Assembly (NCBI GenBank): GCA_030430345.1
Contig: JAUIFT010000156.1
Span: 1-6,641, forward strand
Direction: 5' to 3'
DNA: 6,641 nucleotides
Origin: Calditrichia bacterium
GTDB taxonomy: Bacteria > Calditrichota > Calditrichia > RBG-13-44-9 > J042
The translations under genes were made by a program, and so were the position numbers. Shown piece after piece: positions 1-6,026 of the stretch. The notes beneath the pieces are model-generated. The model saw nothing but the letters and a program-made list of their open reading frames with translations, had not been told where the DNA came from and ran no database searches. The stretch's first letter is position 1; every line of letters starts with the position of its first letter.

Positions 1-1
1 C

Positions 2-349
2 CTTAATTTTCAATGGCAAAACAGCGCAACGACTTTTTTGAACACAAAATTGAACAATAATATTGATCCGGCGTTAGCATTATTACAAAGTTCGGAATTG
101 TCGTTGGGTAAGTATTTATTGGAGGACGTTTACTTGACCTATACCGGACAGTTGGTTTATAAAGGTGAATTGGTCACGGAAATCGAGGACAATACCAAAT
201 TGGGAATGAATCATACCTGGGGTCTGGAGTATCGCTTGCTTTATAACTGGTTGCTGGAAATGGAATATAGCCGCTTTCAGTTTGACCCCTACTATGAGAA
301 TATTCCCAGCGACTTCCGTATTCGGCTAAGACACTCGTTTAATTTTTGA
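2..349 (+). CDS. tamB: TamB-like translocation/assembly module protein, C-terminal fragment
   Basis: This is the last 115 codons of a gene whose 5' part lies outside the window; the frame is open from base 2 with no start needed. TamB (DUF490) proteins are anchored in the inner membrane, span the periplasm as a long beta-rich groove, and help outer-membrane protein assembly and lipid transport to the outer membrane. The visible tail has the features of the DUF490 C-terminus: a GKYL-ED-YLTYTG segment at residues 36-49 of the fragment (compare GKYL-PDL-SYG in enterobacterial TamB), then alternating beta-strand sequence (LGMNHTWGLEYRLL) and a terminal aromatic strand ending RLRHSFNF. It lies 72 bases before the bamA ATG in the same direction, the expected context for a TamB family member. 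The short visible length limits certainty; another large outer-envelope beta-strand protein is the alternative. Confidence 0.8.
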   Translation, partial: LNFQWQNSATTFLNTKLNNNIDPALALLQSSELSLGKYLLEDVYLTYTGQLVYKGELVTEIEDNTKLGMNHTWGLEYRLLYNWLLEMEYSRFQFDPYYENIPSDFRIRLRHSFNF

Positions 350-411
350 TTTGCAAAAAAAGCTTTCAGCATTTACTTTAGCGAGCTGTTCAGTAATTTC
401 AGATAAAGTTT

Positions 412-415
412 AAGG
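412..415 (+). promoter_or_regulatory. Ribosome binding site that decides the bamA start
   Basis: AAGG lies 6 bases before the ATG at 422. The in-frame TTG at 416 directly abuts this site with no spacer, so ATG 422 is the better start. Confidence 0.55.
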
Positions 416-421
416 TTGAGT

Positions 422-2779
422 ATGTGGTTCAAGAGTAATATCAAGATTCGTTTTTTAGTCAGTTTAATTTTTTTCTTAGTGGCAGGTTCCTTTTCTCTCT
501 CTGCCCAGTCTCAGGCTCCCCAATATTTTAAAGTAACCAATATACGTATTGAAGGTAATGTATTAGCCGATAGTAGCCTCATATTATTGAATAGCGGCCT
601 CTTTCGCGGTGCACATATCTCCGCCGATCATATTCAGCGCTCAATTCGTAATCTCTGGCAGCTTAATATCTTTTCCGATGTGCAGGTACTCGCAGAGCGG
701 CAAAGCGGCGAGTCGATTGATCTGTTGATTAAGGTCGAAGAATATCCGCGTCTGGAAACATGGACGGTTACCGGTAACGATAAGCTGAAAGAAAAAGATA
801 TTAACAAGGAAGTCGGCTTCTACAAAGGAATGGTCTTTACCCCCTTCACTATATATAAAGCCAAACGTGCCCTGATTCGTAAATATCGCGATGAGGGCTA
901 TCTACTGGCAGAAGTGAACATTGATACAACCACCGGCAATACCGATAATCGCCTGATTGCCAATTTCAATATTAATGAAGGCAAAAAAGTTCAAATCAAG
1001 CAGATTCAGGTACTTGGCAGTAACCTTCTGGATTCGAAAGCACTGAAAAAATCTTTTAAGGAAATCAAGGAAAAGCGCTGGTGGCGTGGCGCGGACTTTA
1101 ATCGCGAAAAATACGAAGAAGATAAGCAGAACCTCATCAATTACTGCCGTAAGGAAGGTTTCCGGGATGCGGAAATCGTCCGCGATTCAATCTACTACAG
1201 CCCCGATAAACGGGATTTATTCATTGATGTGTACATCGATGAAGGCCGCCAGTATTACTTTGGTGATGTCTCCTTCGAAGGAAACACCATTTTTAATGAC
1301 GACATTCTCAAAACCCAATTACTCTTTGCCAAAGGTGATATTTACAATCAGGAAGACTTTGAGAAGAGTATCCGGGAAAATATTCAGAACCTCTATTACA
1401 ATCAAGGCTACCTCTTTGCGAACATTCTGCCGCAGGAAGTGCCGGTTGGTGTAGACACCGTTGATATCCGCCTGAAGATCAATGAAGGGCATGTGGTGCG
1501 CATCAAGGAAGTAAATATTACCGGGAATACAAAAACGAATGAGAAAGTGGTTCGCCGGGAATTTAAGATTTATCCCGGAGATACTTTCAATCGCGCCAAG
1601 CTGGAACGCAGTGTGCGCGATGTTTGGGTATTGAACTATTTCTCCAATGTTGTTCCGGATGTTAAGTTGTTACCGAATGATGACAAGCATGTGAATCTGG
1701 AAGTCCTGATTGAAGAACGCTCTACAGATACCGCTAATCTCAGTGCAGGTTATAGTCAACGGGATGGGTTTATCGGCAGTATCGGTTTTTCACTGACAAA
1801 CTTTTCGCTGAAGCGACCGCTCTCCGGCGGTGATGGCCAGCGTCTTAGCTTCCAGGCGGACTTCGGCCGTTTTTATCGCAATTTCTCTTTAAGCTTTATC
1901 GAGCCCTGGACGTTCGGCAGCCCGACGCTGACCGGTTTCTCCATGTTCGATACCCGCTTTCGCGGCTCTTTCCGTCCCTGGGAAGGCCGGGAGCGTGGTG
2001 GTACCATTCAGTTAGGCCGCCGCCTGCGCTGGCCGGATACCTTCTTCCGTGGTGACTGGATTTTCCGGGTAGCGGAAAACCAGATTTTTAATATTCGGGA
2101 AGCGTTCCAGTTCCGTTTCGGCGGTGTTTCGGAGTTTACCACCACTCAGGTGAGTTTAACCCAGATTATGCGTCGTGACAGCCGGAACAGACCTGAGTTC
2201 CCCACTGCCGGTTCAGTGTTTAACCTGCGCACAAAATTTGCCGGGGGACCGCTGCAGGGGAATGAAGACTTTATAAAAACAGATTTTACCATGGAATGGT
2301 ATGTGCCTGCAAAATATGGCTTTATCCTGTTTGTGGAAAACAAACTGGGTGGCATTTCAGGGTTTAGTGAAGGGAACTATATCAACCCGAATGAATTATA
2401 CTTTATGGGTGGTTCCGGACTTGGATTTTCGGAATCATTACGCGGGTACGATGACGGGCGTGTGGGACCTCGTCAAGGTGGAAACGCAATGGCCCGATTT
2501 ACTGCGGAGCTCCGCTTCCCAATCGCTCCGAACCCAACGATCTTTGGATTATTTTTCATGGAAGCTGGTAATGTCTGGGAATCCTTTGGCGAAGCCAGTC
2601 TTTATGACATGAGAAGATCGCTTGGTTTTGGCGCTCGCCTCTTTATGCCGTTGCTCGGTATTATTGGGGTGGATTTCGGTTACGGATTTGATAATGTGCC
2701 GGAAGATTCAACCGCACCGGAAAACATTGGTGTTTCCGAAGGGAAGTGGAAGATTCACTTTAAATTTGGTCAGTTCTAA
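422..2779 (+). CDS. bamA: Outer membrane protein assembly factor BamA (Omp85 family)
   Basis: BamA is the central outer-membrane insertase that folds beta-barrel proteins into the outer membrane. The 785-residue product is close to the usual length for the family. Residues 1-28 form a signal peptide: basic start (KSNIKIR), hydrophobic core (FLVSLIFFLVAG), likely cleavage after SLSA. Five POTRA domains follow at about 36-107, 109-187, 190-276, 279-357 and 360-432, each with the usual GN or GS strand turn and NEG or DEG near its end. The region from about 437 to the end is the 16-strand barrel. It carries the RRDSRN-RPEFPTAGS segment (584-598) and LRGY (673-676), the equivalent of the VRGF motif of loop 6, and ends in an aromatic beta-signal strand (KWKIHFKFGQF). 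It lies between a TamB-like gene and skp, its functional partners. TTG at 416 is an alternative start that would add two residues. The five POTRAs and the barrel make BamA far more likely than TamA, which has three. Confidence 0.97.
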   Translation: MWFKSNIKIRFLVSLIFFLVAGSFSLSAQSQAPQYFKVTNIRIEGNVLADSSLILLNSGLFRGAHISADHIQRSIRNLWQLNIFSDVQVLAERQSGESIDLLIKVEEYPRLETWTVTGNDKLKEKDINKEVGFYKGMVFTPFTIYKAKRALIRKYRDEGYLLAEVNIDTTTGNTDNRLIANFNINEGKKVQIKQIQVLGSNLLDSKALKKSFKEIKEKRWWRGADFNREKYEEDKQNLINYCRKEGFRDAEIVRDSIYYSPDKRDLFIDVYIDEGRQYYFGDVSFEGNTIFNDDILKTQLLFAKGDIYNQEDFEKSIRENIQNLYYNQGYLFANILPQEVPVGVDTVDIRLKINEGHVVRIKEVNITGNTKTNEKVVRREFKIYPGDTFNRAKLERSVRDVWVLNYFSNVVPDVKLLPNDDKHVNLEVLIEERSTDTANLSAGYSQRDGFIGSIGFSLTNFSLKRPLSGGDGQRLSFQADFGRFYRNFSLSFIEPWTFGSPTLTGFSMFDTRFRGSFRPWEGRERGGTIQLGRRLRWPDTFFRGDWIFRVAENQIFNIREAFQFRFGGVSEFTTTQVSLTQIMRRDSRNRPEFPTAGSVFNLRTKFAGGPLQGNEDFIKTDFTMEWYVPAKYGFILFVENKLGGISGFSEGNYINPNELYFMGGSGLGFSESLRGYDDGRVGPRQGGNAMARFTAELRFPIAPNPTIFGLFFMEAGNVWESFGEASLYDMRRSLGFGARLFMPLLGIIGVDFGYGFDNVPEDSTAPENIGVSEGKWKIHFKFGQF

Positions 2780-2805
2780 GCAACTTATTTAATTTTATAT
2801 TTATT

Positions 2806-2811
2806 AGGAGG
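2806..2811 (+). promoter_or_regulatory. Strong Shine-Dalgarno site that fixes the skp GTG start
   Basis: AGGAGG lies 5 bases before GTG 2817. The two nearby ATGs (2812 and 2815) are both out of frame with the Skp reading frame, so GTG is the start. Confidence 0.85.
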
Positions 2812-2816
2812 ATGAT

Positions 2817-3347
2817 GTGAAAATTCATCGCAGTGTATTATTCCTGATTGCTTGTGTAATGTTGATGGCGAGCAGCAGTTCAGTTTTCGGTCAAATGAAA
2901 ATCCGTTATATTAATTCCGACAAAATTCTTCAGGACTACGCCGGTGCTCAGGAAGTTCAAAAAGAATTGGATGAGTTAAGGACAACCTTCGAAACTGAAT
3001 TCAAAAAGAAAGAAGATAACCTGAAAGCCTTGGTTGGTGAAATTCAAAATCAGAGTTTACTGTTAAGCCCGGAAAAGAAAGCACAGAAAGAATCCGAAGC
3101 ACAAAGATTACAGGCTGAGCTGGAAAAATATTATTATGAAAAACTGGGCCCGCAGGGTGAATATTTCCAGGAAAATCAAAAACTGATTAAGCCTTTACAG
3201 GAAAAAATTCAGGGCGTGATTGACCGTGTTGGTAAAGATGAAGGATATGACCTGATTCTTGATACCGTTCAGGGAGTTGTTCTCTATGCGAAAGCTGAAC
3301 ATGATATCACCGAAAAAATTCTTGCCGAATTGAACAAAACTCAGTAA
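2817..3347 (+). CDS. skp: Periplasmic chaperone Skp/OmpH family
   Basis: Skp (OmpH) is a trimeric periplasmic holdase that binds unfolded outer-membrane proteins after Sec export and delivers them to BamA. The 176-residue product fits the family length. Residues 1-25 form a signal peptide (MKIHR, hydrophobic core VLFLIACVMLMA, likely cleavage after SVFG). The mature protein begins with the OmpH strand pattern MKIRYINSDKILQDY (27-41). Residues about 45-135 are a highly charged, heptad-like helical arm (QKELDEL, FKKKEDNLK, SPEKKAQKESEAQRLQAELEK), the tentacle of the trimer. The body closes with VGKDEGYDLILDT and VVLYAKAEHDITEKIL, the conserved C-terminal strand and helix. The start is GTG. The gene follows bamA after 37 AT-rich bases, probably in the same transcript, and an intrinsic terminator follows 19 bases after its stop. 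Skp proteins are poorly conserved in sequence, but the layout and neighbours make the call firm. Confidence 0.92.
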   Translation: MKIHRSVLFLIACVMLMASSSSVFGQMKIRYINSDKILQDYAGAQEVQKELDELRTTFETEFKKKEDNLKALVGEIQNQSLLLSPEKKAQKESEAQRLQAELEKYYYEKLGPQGEYFQENQKLIKPLQEKIQGVIDRVGKDEGYDLILDTVQGVVLYAKAEHDITEKILAELNKTQ

Positions 3348-3366
3348 ATAGTTGCACTATTTTTTT

Positions 3367-3402
3367 AAGCTGGAATGCTTTTTAAGCATTCCAGCTTTTT
3401 TT
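3367..3402 (+). terminator. Rho-independent terminator after skp
   Basis: A perfect 14-bp inverted repeat, AAGCTGGAATGCTT (3367-3380) and its complement (3384-3397), is joined by a 3-base TTT loop. It is followed by T residues through 3402 and then an AT-rich stretch. On the opposite strand the bases after the stem are A, not T, so it acts only on + strand transcripts. It would end the tamB-bamA-skp transcript and insulate the lipid A genes. Confidence 0.93.
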
Positions 3403-3478
3403 ATTTATTTAAAAACTTTCTTTTAAAAGATTTAAAAATCCCCTATTTTGTGCACCGTCCGATAAAATCGTCATTTTT
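3403..3478 (+). promoter_or_regulatory. AT-rich leader with a candidate lpxD promoter
   Basis: The position between a strong terminator and lpxD means a promoter is expected here. The best -10 candidate is TAAAAT at 3463-3468 (one mismatch to TATAAT), preceded by A/T tracts at 3410-3440 that could act as an UP element. No good -35 match is seen at the usual spacing (around 3440-3445), so the exact site is uncertain. A start near 3475 would give a leader of about 20 bases containing only the ribosome binding site. Confidence 0.35.
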
Positions 3479-3485
3479 AAAGGAG
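3479..3485 (+). promoter_or_regulatory. Ribosome binding site of lpxD
   Basis: AAAGGAG lies 8 bases before ATG 3494, supporting that start. Confidence 0.75.
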
Positions 3486-3493
3486 ACTGATAT

Positions 3494-4525
3494 ATGCCGG
3501 CGTTAACTTTAGCCGAGATTGCAGATAAAATAGGTGGTGACGTTGTCGGTGATGGCAATCTGATCATTACCGGCACCGCAGAAATAGATAAAGCCGGCGA
3601 CGGCGAAATTACCTTCCTGGCGAATTCAAAATATCGTCCATATTTAGACAATTCCCAGGCCTCGGCCGTTATTATTGACGGACAAACCAAGCAGCCCCCA
3701 TCCATTCCTCATATCATTGCAAAAGATGCTTATTTTGCTTTTTTACAGACATTTATGCTTTATTATGAACCGGTGCGGATTCTACCGGTTGGGATTCATC
3801 CCAGCGCAGTTATCGAGGAAAGCGCGGTCATCGGGAAAGATGCCGCTATTGGGGCGAATGTTTATATCGGACCAAATGTAAGGATTGGCGATCGTTGCCA
3901 AATTTTTCCCAACTGCGTAATTTTGAATGATTGCCAGATTGGCGACGACTGTCTTTTCTACCCGCTGGTTAGCGTCCGTGAGCGCTGCCGGATTGGCGAC
4001 CGGGCGATTATTCATAATGGCGCTGTGATTGGCAGCGACGGATTCGGTTTTGCGCCCTATCAGGGGAAATTTCATAAAATACCGCAAGTCGGTATTGTCG
4101 TTATTGGCGATGATGTTGAAATTGGCGCAAATGTGACTATCGACCGGGCAACAATGGGGGAAACTGTTGTTAAATCCGGCGTTAAGCTGGATAACCTGGT
4201 GCATCTGGCCCATAATGTTGTCGTGGGAGAAAATTCTGTCTTTGCCGGGCAGGCCGGCGTCGCTGGCAGCGGCCGTATCGGGAAAAATGTGATGGTTGGC
4301 GGCCAGGTGGCAATTGTCGGTCATTTGACCGTTGGAGATGGAGTGCGTATTGCCGGAAAGTCCGGGATCACCAAGAGCATCCCTGATGGAGAAACGGTCT
4401 ATGGCGTCCCCGCCCGTCCAATTGCCAGAGCCAAGCGGATAGAAGCGGCAATGGCAAATTTACCGGAGATGCAAAAACGAATTCGGGCACTGGAGAAGAA
4501 ACTGGAAAAATTAGGTGAGGAATAA
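3494..4525 (+). CDS. lpxD: UDP-3-O-(3-hydroxyacyl)glucosamine N-acyltransferase LpxD
   Basis: LpxD transfers an (R)-3-hydroxyacyl chain from ACP to the 2-amino group of UDP-3-O-acyl-glucosamine, the third step of lipid A synthesis, in the cytoplasm. At 343 residues it matches the usual length (341 in E. coli). The N-terminal uridine-binding domain (about 1-98) carries the LpxD signature [11 protein letters not shown] (41-51). From about 100 to 305 the sequence is a left-handed beta-helix of hexapeptide repeats (for example [27 protein letters not shown]). Diagnostic segments are GSDGFGFAP (180-188), a conserved [10 protein letters not shown] (210-219), and [11 protein letters not shown], where His240 corresponds to the catalytic His239 of E. 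coli. The tail (about 310-343) is a charged helix ([18 protein letters not shown]), as usual for the trimer. Unlike LpxA, it has the extra N-terminal domain. It is the first gene after the terminator and probably heads the lpxD-lpxC/fabZ-lpxA operon. Confidence 0.97.
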   Translation: MPALTLAEIADKIGGDVVGDGNLIITGTAEIDKAGDGEITFLANSKYRPYLDNSQASAVIIDGQTKQPPSIPHIIAKDAYFAFLQTFMLYYEPVRILPVGIHPSAVIEESAVIGKDAAIGANVYIGPNVRIGDRCQIFPNCVILNDCQIGDDCLFYPLVSVRERCRIGDRAIIHNGAVIGSDGFGFAPYQGKFHKIPQVGIVVIGDDVEIGANVTIDRATMGETVVKSGVKLDNLVHLAHNVVVGENSVFAGQAGVAGSGRIGKNVMVGGQVAIVGHLTVGDGVRIAGKSGITKSIPDGETVYGVPARPIARAKRIEAAMANLPEMQKRIRALEKKLEKLGEE

Positions 4526-4565
4526 CGCAAAGTAATAGGCACTCGGGCTTTGCAAATTATATATC

Positions 4566-4571
4566 AGGGGA
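4566..4571 (+). promoter_or_regulatory. Ribosome binding site that decides the lpxC-fabZ start
   Basis: AGGGGA lies 5 bases before ATG 4577. An upstream in-frame TTG at 4550 would add nine residues but has no such site before it. The ATG also gives an N-terminus (MTKKQRTIKSPV) that aligns with the start of E. coli LpxC (MIKQRTLKRIV). Confidence 0.75.
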
Positions 4572-4576
4572 TATTC

Positions 4577-5986
4577 ATGACCAAGAAACAAAGAACGATT
4601 AAATCGCCGGTCTCCTTTGCCGGTATCGGATTACATACCGGTGAGCGTTCTACCATAACTTTCAAACCGGCACCGGAGAATTATGGGATCGTTTTTACCC
4701 GCACAGACCTGGAAACCAATGTAGAAGTGCCAGCCCTGGTGGATTACGTATATCGGGATGATTCCATCGACAGCCTGCGCGGTACCAACCTTCATAAAGA
4801 TGGTTGCACCATATACACCGTAGAACATGTACTGGCTGCAATCGCCGGCCTGGAAATCGATAATTTATTGATAGAATTGACTGCCGGAGAACCGCCGGTG
4901 GGAGATGGCAGTGCAATGCCCTATGTGGAAGTCTTGTTGGAAGCAGGTATTCTGGAGCAGGAAGCTGTTAAGGAATACCTGGTTGTGAATGATACACTGT
5001 CCTATAACGATGAAAAACTGGGCACGGATATTGTTGCACTTCCCCTGGATGATTTCCGGGTGACGGTGATGATCGATTATCAGAATCCGGCGCTGGGCAG
5101 TCAGCATTCCGGCCTGTTTTCTCTGGAGAAAGAGTTTGTCAGCGATTTTGCCCCGGCCCGCACATTTTGCTTCCTGCATGAAGTAGAGATGTTGTTAAAT
5201 CAGGGATTGATCAAGGGCGGTAGCCTGAATGATGCCCTGGTTATTTGTGATAAACCCCTGGAAGAAATTAATGTGCCGAAATTGCGGGATGCCCTCAAGA
5301 TCGATGGCGAAGTGTTTATCGGCGATAATGGCATCCTGAATAACCGCGATCTGCGCTTTAGTAACGAACCGGCCCGTCATAAACTGCTTGATATGCTCGG
5401 CGATATGTATCTGGTCGGTGCACCGATTAAAGGGCAAATTTTGGCCGCTCGCCCTGGGCACAAAAGCAATATCGAATTTGCCCGCCGCTTGCGGGAATAT
5501 TATAAGAATCAACAAATTACCCGGAAATATCAGGATGTCGCCAAGAAAGACGTCATCTTTGATATCAATGCGATTAAACGAATTCTGCCGCACCGCTATC
5601 CATTTTTGCTGGTGGATCGCATTCTTGAGTTTGAGGCCGGTAAGCGCATTATCGGTTTAAAAAATGTTACCGGTAATGAAGAGTTTTTTAACGGGCATTT
5701 CCCTGATTATCCGATTATGCCGGGCGTTTTGATCGTGGAGGGATTGGCGCAAACCGGCGGGATTATGATGCTGGACGGCGAAATAAACACCGAAAATAAA
5801 ATGGTGTTTTTTATGGGTATGGACAAAGTGCGCTTCCGCAAACAGGTTGTGCCCGGCGCACAGTTAATTTATGAGTGTGAATTACTAAGAAAACGCGCAA
5901 CTTCCTGTAAAATGTCAGGTAAAGCTTATGTAAATGGCGAGTTGGTAGCGGAAGCGGAAATGATGGCGGCGATTGTCAGCCGTTGA
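4577..5986 (+). CDS. lpxC/fabZ: Bifunctional LpxC deacetylase / FabZ 3-hydroxyacyl-ACP dehydratase
   Basis: This is one uninterrupted 469-residue protein with two enzymes. The N-terminal part (about 1-312) is LpxC, the zinc deacetylase that removes acetate from UDP-3-O-acyl-GlcNAc, the committed step of lipid A synthesis. It shows GIGLHTGE, TVEHVLAAIAG (Glu83 base and zinc ligand His84), ARTFCF, and RHKLLDMLGD (His268, Asp272, Asp276), then a GHKSN segment (His295), matching E. coli Glu78, His79, His238, Asp242, Asp246 and His265. After a short charged linker (about 313-326), residues 327-469 are FabZ, which dehydrates (R)-3-hydroxyacyl-ACP in fatty acid elongation. FabZ features are ILPHRYPFLLVDRI, GHFPDYPIMPGV (catalytic His374) and IVEGLAQ (catalytic Glu388), with the 14-residue spacing seen in E. 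coli FabZ (His54, Glu68). All key residues of both halves are present, so both should be active. The fusion is a known arrangement in Bacteroidetes and relatives. It sits 51 bases after lpxD and 40 bases before lpxA. Confidence 0.97.
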   Translation: MTKKQRTIKSPVSFAGIGLHTGERSTITFKPAPENYGIVFTRTDLETNVEVPALVDYVYRDDSIDSLRGTNLHKDGCTIYTVEHVLAAIAGLEIDNLLIELTAGEPPVGDGSAMPYVEVLLEAGILEQEAVKEYLVVNDTLSYNDEKLGTDIVALPLDDFRVTVMIDYQNPALGSQHSGLFSLEKEFVSDFAPARTFCFLHEVEMLLNQGLIKGGSLNDALVICDKPLEEINVPKLRDALKIDGEVFIGDNGILNNRDLRFSNEPARHKLLDMLGDMYLVGAPIKGQILAARPGHKSNIEFARRLREYYKNQQITRKYQDVAKKDVIFDINAIKRILPHRYPFLLVDRILEFEAGKRIIGLKNVTGNEEFFNGHFPDYPIMPGVLIVEGLAQTGGIMMLDGEINTENKMVFFMGMDKVRFRKQVVPGAQLIYECELLRKRATSCKMSGKAYVNGELVAEAEMMAAIVSR

Positions 5987-6014
5987 TTATCCGAAGAATA
6001 TTTCGAAATGAACC

Positions 6015-6019
6015 GGAGG
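6015..6019 (+). promoter_or_regulatory. Shine-Dalgarno site that fixes the lpxA TTG start
   Basis: GGAGG lies 7 bases before TTG 6027. The nearest ATGs (6008 before the site, 6034 after it) are out of frame, so TTG is the only well-placed start. Confidence 0.8.
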
Positions 6020-6026
6020 TACTAGA

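Noticed and set aside
351..379. Possible promoter before bamA: TTGCAA (351-356) and TACTTT (374-379) with 17-base spacing
   Set aside because: The -10 match is poor (3 of 6) and such matches are expected by chance in AT-rich gaps; the tamB-like gene and bamA are close enough to share a transcript.
416..418. TTG as the bamA start
   Set aside because: It directly abuts the AAGG site with no spacer; ATG 422 has a 6-base spacing.
1086..1454. Open frame in another + frame inside bamA
   Set aside because: It overlaps the POTRA region, has low-complexity Ser/Thr/Lys/Arg composition typical of an out-of-frame reading, and has no homology that I recognise.
2844..2855. Lipobox-like LIAC (residues 10-13) in the Skp signal peptide, suggesting a lipoprotein
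   Set aside because: The hydrophobic core continues past the cysteine (VMLMA) and a normal signal peptidase I site follows at SVFG; cleavage at residue 13 would leave an unusually short signal peptide and a hydrophobic mature start.
3782..4324. Long open frame on the minus strand inside lpxD
   Set aside because: It is an antisense shadow of a conserved gene, has no recognisable domain, and the lpxD frame is unambiguous; similar minus-strand frames inside lpxC-fabZ and lpxA are rejected for the same reason.
3800..4380. Periodic repeat pattern in lpxD (and likewise in lpxA)
   Set aside because: It reflects the hexapeptide repeats of the left-handed beta-helix protein fold, not a DNA repeat array.
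4550..4552. TTG as the lpxC-fabZ start, adding nine residues
   Set aside because: No ribosome binding site precedes it, and the ATG at 4577 has one and matches the LpxC family N-terminus.
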